Assembly: GCA_013151645.1 (NCBI GenBank)
Contig: JAADHU010000020.1
Location: 1-59,255 of the forward strand
Length of the DNA stretch: 59,255 nucleotides
Source: Gammaproteobacteria bacterium
GTDB lineage: Bacteria; Pseudomonadota; Gammaproteobacteria; Steroidobacterales; Woeseiaceae
Direction: 5' to 3'
Numbering within the stretch: the first letter of the stretch is position 1; the number at the start of each line of letters is the position of its first letter. Under the pieces are notes generated by a model. That model worked only from the letters and a program-made list of their open reading frames with translations. It ran no database searches and had not been told where the DNA came from. Made by a program: the position numbers and the translations under genes. Shown here one piece after another: positions 53,701 to 59,255 of the stretch.

Positions 53701-53941
53701 CGTACGTGCCATTGCTATGACAGCAGCCGCAATTATCGCCGGGCTCTTGCCCATCATGTGGAGTTCGGGTACCGGATCAAGCGTAATGCAACGCATTGCG
53801 GCACCAATGATTGGTGGCATGTTGACAACGCTCGTGGTTTGCCTGGTCGTGGTACCGGTGTTCTACGGTTTGATTTTGCAATTCAAGGAAAAACGCGCGG
53901 TCAATGGCGCGGCGACTACACAGTCAGGAGACCTCGCATGA
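50765..53941 (+). CDS. cusA: CusA-type Cu(I)/Ag(I) efflux RND pump
   Basis: The 1058-residue heavy-metal RND antiporter spans the inner membrane with 12 helices and two large periplasmic loops. Three methionines that carry Cu(I) or Ag(I) in E. coli CusA (573, 623, 672) are present at 572, 622 and 672: DILYMP, LAMTEIT and RIDMLSTG. The helix-4 signature GAMVDGAIVLIENSHKHLE is of the Cu/Ag type; CzcA-type pumps have an extra Asp before it. SD AAAGGAAG lies before the ATG at 50765. It is first in the efflux operon, and its stop overlaps the adaptor start as ATGA. Confidence 0.95.
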   Translation: MIRSIIDGTLRNKMLVFMATGFLILAGLWSVKNISLDAIPDLSDVQVILFTEFPGQAPQVVEDQVTYPLTTTMLQVPGAKLVRGYSFFNYSFVYIIFEEGTDMYWARSRVLEYASSAARDLPAGVQPVLGPDATGVGWIYQYVLIDKTGKHDLSELRSLQDWVIRYRLETVKNVSEVASVGGFVKQYQVEVDPNILLGYNIPLSKVKNAIMRSNNDVGGRLVEMAETEFLVRGLGYIKSVDDLNQIPVGADANGTPIRLQDVAHVHLGPELRRGVVDYNGEGDAAGGIVVMRFGENALTTIEAIRERIAELQEIMPEGVEIVPVYDRGALIERAVDNLTEKLFEEFVVIALVCMIFLMHARSALVAIITLPMGMLMAFILMQWQGLSANIMSLGGIAITLGAMVDGAIVLIENSHKHLENGEKEKGSELTIPERWSAIRDASNEVAPALFFSLLIITSSYLVIFTLQEQSGRLFKPLAFTATYIMASAAVLAVTLVPLLMGYFIRGKIMPEEKNPVNRFLKFIHRPALTNALKYKWATLGVALAVLMSVAYPLSKLGSEFMPPLDEGDILYMPTALPGISITKGKELMQQMNKILITFPEVKSVFGKNGRAETSTDPASLAMTEITIRVKPREEWPDPSKTTAQLVDEMDQAIQFPAVANAWGFPIKTRIDMLSTGIKTPVGIKIIGPDLSVLQRVGKEIEGALIMLPETKSAMGDRAMGGYYLDFEINREEAARYNLTVGDVQDVIQSAVGGMNITETVEGLERYPVNLRYARAQRSSPEELKRMLISTPSGMQIPIAQVADLIIRRGPPSIKSENSLSDTWIYVDIKSSDIGGYVEKAKAAVAKSVDIPAGYEVLWSGQYEYMQQANARMKLAAPLVLVIIFLLLYFNFKTMIEPLVVMASVPFALVGGAWLIYLMDYNLSVAVDVGFIALAGVAAEIGVLVLTFIGHEVERKRAELQRPLSSKEIFDAVLNGTSQRVRAIAMTAAAIIAGLLPIMWSSGTGSSVMQRIAAPMIGGMLTTLVVCLVVVPVFYGLILQFKEKRAVNGAATTQSGDLA

Positions 53942-55167
53942 ACAAGAAAATCATAATCGTTGTCGTATTTACGATGGCCCTGGGCATCGGCATCGGCTAC
54001 TGGTTTGCGAACCAGAACGAGGCACCGACCACTCAATCGGCTCGTTCTGCCAGCCAGGCCCAACAGCCGTCGATCAATGAAGATAACGATGCCCCGGGGA
54101 CGGTAAGGATCGACCCGGTAACCGTTCAGGATATCGGTGTCCGTACCGCCCTGGCGAAACGCACGACAATGACGCGCAGCGTGAGAAGTGTCGGCCGCAT
54201 CGCCTACGACGAAAAACGCATAGCCCGCCTGCACCCCAAAACGGAAGGTTGGATCGACGATTTGCGCGTGAACGAGACTGGTATGGCGGTCAAGAAGGAC
54301 GAAATCCTGTTGTCCATTTATGCGCCAAAGCTGGTATCCACGCAACAGGAATATCTGCTGGCATTGAACAATCTCAGTGCCCTGCAGCGCAGCCCTATTG
54401 ACGATATCAGACGCGGAGCCGAAGAACTCGCGGCGAGTTCACGCCAACGGTTGCGGTTGTTTGATGTGCCCGAGCATCAGATCAAGAAACTGGAAGAAAC
54501 GCGCGAGGTCATGAAGTACCTGCACATTCAGTCGCCTTTTTCCGGCATCGTGATCAACATCGGCGCGCGCGATGGACAATATGTCACACCGCAAAGCGAG
54601 ATATACATGATCGCCGATCTCTCCAGAGTGTGGGTTTACGTTTACGTGTACGAATATGAGCTGCCGTGGATTCAGGTTGGAGACGAGGCGCAGATGACGC
54701 TCGCAGCGCTACCGGGGAAAGTCTTTACCGGCAATGCGACCTACATCTATCCGTATCTGGAAGCAGACACCCGAACCATCAAGGTGCGTTTGGAGTTCGA
54801 CAACCCCGAGATTGAACTGAAGCCCAATATGTTCGCAAATATCGATATACGCGCCAGCAAGCAAGTGGATGCCATTGTTATCCCGGACGAATCCGTGTTG
54901 CGATCGGGCGACCGTGACACCGTCTTCATCGTACGCGGTACGGGCAAATACGAACCCCGTCAGGTCGAGTTAGGTATCGTCTCCGATGGCATGGTACAAA
55001 TTCTGTCTGGCGTGGAGGAAGGTGAGGAAATCGTGACCAGCGCCATGTTCCTCATCGACTCTGAGTCCAAGTTGCGCGAGGCTTCGAGCAAGATGATGGA
55101 GGTAAAAGTGCCCGCCACAGATGGCCCGGCTCCCGAGAGCAACGAGAAATCCGGCGACACCCAATAG
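53938..55167 (+). CDS. cusB: CusB-type periplasmic adaptor of the copper efflux pump
   Basis: A 409-residue membrane-fusion protein with an N-terminal hydrophobic anchor or signal (about 5-25) and an acidic Gln/Ser spacer. The CusB-type core includes VRIDPVTVQDIGVRTALAKR, LHPKTEGWIDDLRVNETG and APKLVSTQQEYLLAL. The lipoyl, alpha-hairpin and beta-barrel parts follow (about 70-340). The short alpha-hairpin is typical of heavy-metal adaptors. It links the pump to the TolC-like channel and passes Cu(I) to it. The CusB Met-rich N-terminal site is not obvious here. The ATG at 53938 has CAGGAG upstream; an earlier in-frame ATG at 53758 lies inside cusA and is rejected. Confidence 0.93.
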   Translation: MNKKIIIVVVFTMALGIGIGYWFANQNEAPTTQSARSASQAQQPSINEDNDAPGTVRIDPVTVQDIGVRTALAKRTTMTRSVRSVGRIAYDEKRIARLHPKTEGWIDDLRVNETGMAVKKDEILLSIYAPKLVSTQQEYLLALNNLSALQRSPIDDIRRGAEELAASSRQRLRLFDVPEHQIKKLEETREVMKYLHIQSPFSGIVINIGARDGQYVTPQSEIYMIADLSRVWVYVYVYEYELPWIQVGDEAQMTLAALPGKVFTGNATYIYPYLEADTRTIKVRLEFDNPEIELKPNMFANIDIRASKQVDAIVIPDESVLRSGDRDTVFIVRGTGKYEPRQVELGIVSDGMVQILSGVEEGEEIVTSAMFLIDSESKLREASSKMMEVKVPATDGPAPESNEKSGDTQ

Positions 55168-55200
55168 AGTTTGGTGCATAAAGCATTAAGGAGACCATTT

Positions 55201-56580
55201 ATGTATATCGACAGCAGCCGCGTGATCCGGTCACCACAATCATTCATTCGCAGTAAGGTACAGGCAAATCCGGTGAAAAGGATGTGGTCATGGTGGGTAC
55301 TGGTTCTGTCGCTGGCGGCGCCGTTGGCCGGATTGGCCGAAGAAGCTCCGCAACAACCCCCAGTGCAACCCTTGCTGGTCGACACGGCCGTTGCCATGGC
55401 AATAGCCAACAATCCGAGTCTCTCCGAAATGCAGGCGCGGTACGAGGCCATGGCGGAAATACCGTCACAACTCGGCACCTTGCCCGACCCGGTACTCAGT
55501 CTGAATGCGCTGAATCTACCTACTGACACTTTCAACCGTGGTCAGGAAGGCATGACCCAAATGCAAATCGGGCTCAGCCAGGTAATGCCGTTTCCCGGCA
55601 AGTTGGCTCTGCTGGAGGGTGCCAGTAAGTTCGAAGCGATGGCGGCGGGTAATTCGGTCGATGAAATGCGCCTGCGGCTGATCAGCAATACGAAAAGCAG
55701 CTGGTGGCAGCTCTATTATCTTGATCGTGCTCTGGACGTTGTCGCAAGCAACCAGGATTTGCTGCGCCAGTTTATCCAGGTCGCCAATACGAAATATGAA
55801 GTTGGCGATGGCTTGCAACAGGATACGCTGCTGGCTCAACTGGAACTGTCGAAACTATTCGATCAGGAAATCCGGCTGCAGGCGATCAGGAGAAATCAGG
55901 CAATCCAGCTGAACGTATTGATGGACGCTTCCCCGGACGCAGCGATCGTGCTGCCGGGTAAGGTATCGACATTCATGCCCAGCCTCATCAACGAGGCCCT
56001 TCTCTATGAACGAGCGGAAAACGTCCGACCGTTGCTGCGAGAAAAGGAAAACGGCATCAAGGCAGCGCAGTCACGATTGGAATTGGCAAGAAAAGAGTAC
56101 TACCCCGACTTCAAGCTTGGCCTGACTTATGGCAATCGAAGTGGAGGCAATCCATTTCCGAGAAGCGGGCAACGCCCGGATTTTCTGTCCGTGATGTTCA
56201 GCGTCAATCTGCCCATCTATCACAAGCGCAAGCTGGACAGAGCCGTCGGCCAGCGCAACATGGAACTTCGCAAAAGCCGAGAATCATTCAGAGATAAATG
56301 GGCTACAGTCCGCTCAGAAATTTCGTCGGCGAGCACGGACTATATGGAAGCGAAAAAACTCTTCAGCTTGTTTCAGGACGGTATTATTCCGCAGTCCAGG
56401 CAGACGGTGGCATCCATGCTCGCCGGATATCAGGTCAACGAAGTCGATTTTCTCAACCTTGTCGGCAGTCAGGTGACTCTATTGAATTATGAGGTTCAAT
56501 ACTGGAAGTCACTTACAGATGCCAGACAAGCGTTGGCTCGTCTGGTCGCCGCCGTCGGAGAGGACAAAGTTAATGAATGA
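55201..56580 (+). CDS. TolC-family outer-membrane channel of the copper efflux system
   Basis: The 459-residue product starts at the ATG at 55201 (AAGGAG upstream), with an extended leader whose hydrophobic part is about 36-47. It has two outer-membrane efflux-protein repeats. The helical repeats ALAIANNPSLSEMQARYEAMAE-like and LARKEYYPDFKLGLTYGNRSGG are typical of CusC/CzcC-type channels. It forms the trimeric exit duct for CusBA. It follows the adaptor after 33 bases. No CusF chaperone or CopA ATPase gene is nearby, so the operon is a minimal tripartite pump. Confidence 0.9.
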   Translation: MYIDSSRVIRSPQSFIRSKVQANPVKRMWSWWVLVLSLAAPLAGLAEEAPQQPPVQPLLVDTAVAMAIANNPSLSEMQARYEAMAEIPSQLGTLPDPVLSLNALNLPTDTFNRGQEGMTQMQIGLSQVMPFPGKLALLEGASKFEAMAAGNSVDEMRLRLISNTKSSWWQLYYLDRALDVVASNQDLLRQFIQVANTKYEVGDGLQQDTLLAQLELSKLFDQEIRLQAIRRNQAIQLNVLMDASPDAAIVLPGKVSTFMPSLINEALLYERAENVRPLLREKENGIKAAQSRLELARKEYYPDFKLGLTYGNRSGGNPFPRSGQRPDFLSVMFSVNLPIYHKRKLDRAVGQRNMELRKSRESFRDKWATVRSEISSASTDYMEAKKLFSLFQDGIIPQSRQTVASMLAGYQVNEVDFLNLVGSQVTLLNYEVQYWKSLTDARQALARLVAAVGEDKVNE

Positions 56581-56734
56581 ACGTTCAAAAGCGACAACAG
56601 TCTATAGCTTAGTATAGTCAGTCCGTGACGACCGGGAGCGTTGCCTTTCAGAGGCTAACTCGGTCGCTGCCATCGGTAATTGAGATTAACGGCGACAGAC
56701 GTCAGTCGTCAAACCAATAGAGAGAACCATCGAA

Positions 56735-57532
56735 ATGAGATTGAACCGCTTGATACCCACTTTATCGCTCCTGATTGTGTTCTGTTTTTCATCGGCAAAC
56801 GCTGATGTTCTGGACGATATTATAGACAGAGGCACGATCCGAATAGGCGTCGCGGAATTCGCCCCGTGGACGATTAAAACGAAGTCAGGCGACCTGATCG
56901 GCTTCGAAATTGACGTAGGCAATAAGATCGCGTCAGACATACACATCAAGACGGAATTCAAGGTATACGTGTGGGATGACATCATTCCGGCGCTCCAGCG
57001 TGGTGAAATTGACGTCATCGCGGGCGGCATGGCAATTACACCCGCACGGGCGCTACAAGTAAATTTCACGCGCCCGATAGCAACGTCGGGCGTTGGTCTT
57101 GCCACCCACACAAAAATGACTCAGGACGTTGCGACATTGGGCGAGCTCAATCGTCCGGGCACGATCATCGCTACGGTCAAAGGCACGCTGGCTGAAAACG
57201 TGTGCCACACACTTTTTGACCAGGCAACCGTCAACGTATTCCAAACCCGGGAACTTGCGGAAAAAGAACTGCTTGAAGGTCGTGCACATGCTTATCTCGG
57301 CGGTATGGCAGAAATCCGCTATCTGGTACTGCAAAACGGCAACAATCTGGATTTGCCGGTTAGCGAGCCACTACTGGCATCCAGTGAGGCTCTCGCGGTC
57401 AGGAAAGGTGAGCAGGAACTGCTGAACTTTCTGAATGCATGGGTAACCGCGCGTCAAACCGATAAATGGCTCGCGACGACACACGACTACTGGTTCAGCA
57501 CGCTGGACTGGATGCCGGTTGACAGCGAATGA
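56735..57532 (+). CDS. Periplasmic solute-binding protein (SBP family 3-like)
   Basis: A 265-residue exported protein with a signal peptide (about 1-23, ending SANADV) and the family 3 amino-acid-binding fold. GTIRIGVAEFAPWTIK (32-47) opens lobe 1, GFEIDVGNKIA follows, and the ligand loop GEIDVIAGGMAITPARALQVNF (near 90-111) matches ABC amino-acid binding proteins. No permease or ATPase gene follows. It may serve a distant transporter or act as a sensor-type binding protein. Its stop overlaps the next gene's start by four bases (ATGA). Confidence 0.85.
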   Translation: MRLNRLIPTLSLLIVFCFSSANADVLDDIIDRGTIRIGVAEFAPWTIKTKSGDLIGFEIDVGNKIASDIHIKTEFKVYVWDDIIPALQRGEIDVIAGGMAITPARALQVNFTRPIATSGVGLATHTKMTQDVATLGELNRPGTIIATVKGTLAENVCHTLFDQATVNVFQTRELAEKELLEGRAHAYLGGMAEIRYLVLQNGNNLDLPVSEPLLASSEALAVRKGEQELLNFLNAWVTARQTDKWLATTHDYWFSTLDWMPVDSE

Positions 57533-57969
57533 TCGTATCAACTCGATTCGGCCGGCTAATGAGAATACCGATATCGGTGATAATGATCGCGTGCTTTGGA
57601 CCACTTTCACTGGCTGATGAAAACGAGCGTGCTGCAGGCAATGACGACACAGAGGTTGAGGATTCAGAAGAGGCGACGGTAGTCGAGGAGATTGTCGTGT
57701 TCGCCAATCGACCAGGAAATCCCGTCGACCTCGACAAGAAATACGGAAACCTCCTGCGCAGGCGAATCATCAAGGATCTAGAACGCCTGCAAGTCCTGAA
57801 TGAAGAATTCGAGTGGCGTAGTTCGGGCAAAACCACCGGCAAAGACCAGTCTCGCATAAAGTGGGGCTACGATCCCAGGGATCAAAACAGGGTGCGACAA
57901 AACTCTCGCATGACAGACCTGCCAATAGACGATACCAAGCCGGCCACGATTTTCAGTATCGATTTTTGA
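57529..57969 (+). CDS. Small exported protein with a TonB-plug-like motif, unknown
   Basis: The 146-residue product has a hydrophobic leader (about 13-30, ending SLADE), an acidic segment rich in Asp/Glu and the motif EEIVVFANRPGNPVDL (about 53-68), which recalls the TonB-box/plug opening of TonB receptors. There is no barrel. The C-terminal half is basic and helical (KYGNLLRRRIIKDLERLQVL). It is coupled to the binding-protein gene by an ATGA overlap. Whether it interacts with TonB or a receptor is a guess; I cannot place it in a named family. Confidence 0.7.
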   Translation: MIVSTRFGRLMRIPISVIMIACFGPLSLADENERAAGNDDTEVEDSEEATVVEEIVVFANRPGNPVDLDKKYGNLLRRRIIKDLERLQVLNEEFEWRSSGKTTGKDQSRIKWGYDPRDQNRVRQNSRMTDLPIDDTKPATIFSIDF

Positions 57970-58013
57970 ATTTGCCAGCGTGGATTGCCCTGTGTTTCGG
58001 TGCGAACCCGCTA

Positions 58014-58847
58014 TCAACCGAAAAATGCGCCGGAAAGCCAAAGCCCTCCCGCAAGACACCCGAACGTCAATATAACGACGGATACGATCGTCGCCGCTTG
58101 CGGCTTTTTACCGTCGCCGTGATCGTCGTGGCCACCGTCGGTTTCCGCAGGCGAATCGTGACCACCCATATCGTCATGTTCCGGGGCGTTGCCCGTGTTT
58201 GGACGAACGGTCAGCATGCCGTGTTTCATGTGGTTCACGACCAACCACCAGTTGGTTGGATACGCCAGCAAGAATCCGGCGATTAGCGACATCGACATGA
58301 CGAACCAGAAGGCGGGCCGCAAGGGATCATCACCACCCGCGATACGGGGCATGAGAAGTTTCATGGTCGGAATCATGCCGGTCATCAACAGGTTCATCGA
58401 TACGAGTTCGGGAATGAAGGTTTCTTTCAGAGATCGCGTATAGGAACCGCCCACCATGTCACGCATGGCAAAGGCCTGAAAAAAGGCCCATCCGAAGCCG
58501 AACCCCAGAGCGTACTCGAGCGCAAAATCACCCCACGCCGAGAGACCGAGAAATGCGCCAATAGCGGCGCCGAAGATGATGCCGATGCCATCGCCAGCCG
58601 CACAATGCATGGTCGATCCGAGCACCTGCCGCCAGGTTGCCGATACGTACTGTTCGTGAGTTCCCCGCAGCGGTTCACGGCAACCAAACACGTAGAAGAA
58701 AGCACCAAGCGGCCCGGTAAATACCACCAGAATGACAAACGCCCACTTGAGCACCACCGACTCTGGTGTCTTGGGTATATCAATAACGACGAACGCCAGG
58801 GACAAACCGGTCAACACAAACCAGGTGAGCATTATACCGTCGGCCAT
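58014..58847 (-). CDS. DUF4396 family membrane protein
   Basis: A 277-residue membrane protein with about seven hydrophobic helices, interrupted by STMHCAAGDGIGIIFGA (about 77-93), the Cys/His-containing loop typical of DUF4396, and by AYPTNWWLVVNHMKHGML (about 196-213). The C-terminal part has a His/Asp-rich tail, GHDSPAETDGGHDDHGDGKK, before a final helix. Conserved His and Cys suggest metal, perhaps copper, handling, and the gene sits near a copper-efflux operon, but that link is inference. It is convergent with the small exported protein 44 bases away. Confidence 0.83.
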   Translation of the reverse strand: MADGIMLTWFVLTGLSLAFVVIDIPKTPESVVLKWAFVILVVFTGPLGAFFYVFGCREPLRGTHEQYVSATWRQVLGSTMHCAAGDGIGIIFGAAIGAFLGLSAWGDFALEYALGFGFGWAFFQAFAMRDMVGGSYTRSLKETFIPELVSMNLLMTGMIPTMKLLMPRIAGGDDPLRPAFWFVMSMSLIAGFLLAYPTNWWLVVNHMKHGMLTVRPNTGNAPEHDDMGGHDSPAETDGGHDDHGDGKKPQAATIVSVVILTFGCLAGGLWLSGAFFG

Positions 58848-59116
58848 GAAGACTACTCTCCGGGTTAGGTTAAATAACCATCAAAACTCAACGCGTCTCC
58901 CGAAAACACAAGGCAGCGGGTGTTGCAGAGATTCTACAGTGAACTTCGGTGGAAAGCGCCTTACCGCCAGACCCGATACTTTCCGCAACGGCTTGACCAC
59001 AGGGGCTTAACGCGTCGATTCCATCTTGCGCCATCACGACGAATCTGCCTAAATAACCGCTGTTGTCAGTGTCGATATTGCGCGCTGCACAACCCATGGG
59101 TAAGGAACGTTTGGAT

Positions 59117-59255
59117 ATGGCTGACAACGCGGATAACCGGATGAACATTGACGCACTTCTCGCCGCAGTTGACCGCGGCGAGGACAACGCCCTGGGTCGG
59201 TTGGTCACAGCAATCTATCCTGATCTCAAGAAGCTGGCTCACTTTCACCTGGCGG
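59117..59255 (+). CDS. ECF-type sigma factor, partial (cut by window end)
   Basis: An open frame starts at the ATG at 59117 with AAGGAA about nine bases upstream and runs off the right edge after 46 codons. The visible residues, MNIDALLAAVDRGEDNALGR followed by LVTAIYPDLKKLAHFHLA, match the N-terminus of the ECF group with the family opening YPDLKKLAHFHL (TIGR02999-type). These are not linked to a classical anti-sigma gene and often precede a serine/threonine kinase or TPR gene. The rest of the gene lies outside the window. Confidence 0.75.
   Translation, partial: MADNADNRMNIDALLAAVDRGEDNALGRLVTAIYPDLKKLAHFHLA

Noticed and set aside
56581-56734. Possible inverted repeat after the TolC-like gene
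   Set aside because: The CGACCG/CGGTCG arms are imperfect and followed by no U run, so I do not call a terminator.
1-59255. CRISPR array, integrase or insertion sequence
   Set aside because: No regularly spaced repeats and no transposase or integrase motifs were seen; the two TonB receptors and three GST genes are diverged family members, not repeats.

Overview
The window looks like a chromosomal stretch of a free-living, aerobic, Gram-negative gammaproteobacterium of moderately high GC. Two TonB-dependent receptors, lipoproteins, Tat-exported enzymes, an RND efflux system with a TolC-type channel, and a plsY-birA-coaX-SPOR block ending at tRNA-Thr (the usual neighbourhood of a tuf cluster in Gammaproteobacteria) all point that way. 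The mix of oligotroph-type genes (DUF1501/DUF1800 pair, DUF6491 lipoprotein, many receptors) would suit a marine or sediment lineage such as Woeseiales/Steroidobacterales, but that placement is inference. I see no transposase, phage gene, CRISPR array or integrase.

Layout. 1-4 kb: tRNA-Thr and the tightly coupled minus-strand operon plsY > birA > coaX > SPOR protein, with a diacylglycerol-kinase-like gene divergent from plsY. 4-12 kb: a minus-strand CtlX-type hydrolase > M61 peptidase > EamA transporter operon, a small plus-strand membrane/TPR pair, two glutathione transferases, a potassium channel and a lysophospholipase. 12-18.5 kb: TonB receptor, CstA-type transporter, HupE/UreJ-like protein. 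18.5-28 kb: a nine-gene plus-strand module, all but one member predicted exported or membrane-bound: beta-propeller, three-subunit PaoABC-like molybdenum hydroxylase, cytochrome b, a small unknown protein, a Tat-tagged flavin amine oxidase, a dihaem cytochrome c and a RidA with a signal peptide. 28-33 kb: a second TonB receptor with an FkbM-like methyltransferase, a DUF6491 lipoprotein and a DUF819 transporter. 33-40 kb: ECF sigma / putative anti-sigma / small exported protein operon, DUF1800-DUF1501 operon, a large membrane TPR protein. 40-44.6 kb: GlxA-type regulator plus DJ-1/PfpI enzyme, AlkC-type DNA glycosylase, and a divergent glutathione transferase / WYL regulator pair around a clear palindromic operator. 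44.6-50 kb: two exported paralogues of unknown function and an APC-like transporter. 50-57 kb: a CsoR-type copper sensor divergent from a CusA-B-C-like efflux operon, with a G-tract operator on each side. 57-59 kb: periplasmic solute-binding protein, a small exported protein, a DUF4396 membrane protein and the start of another ECF sigma factor cut by the window edge.

How the parts work together. The strongest candidate for an undescribed system is 18.5-28 kb. Its composition suggests periplasmic oxidation of an amine or N-containing compound: the amine oxidase would make an imine or aldehyde, RidA would hydrolyse reactive imines, the molybdenum hydroxylase would oxidise the aldehyde or a heterocycle, and electrons would leave through cytochromes b and c. 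Substrate, order of steps and any link to the flanking TonB receptors are inferred. The copper efflux locus is the best-supported regulated system: sensor ligands, operators, promoter and the transporter methionine triad all agree.
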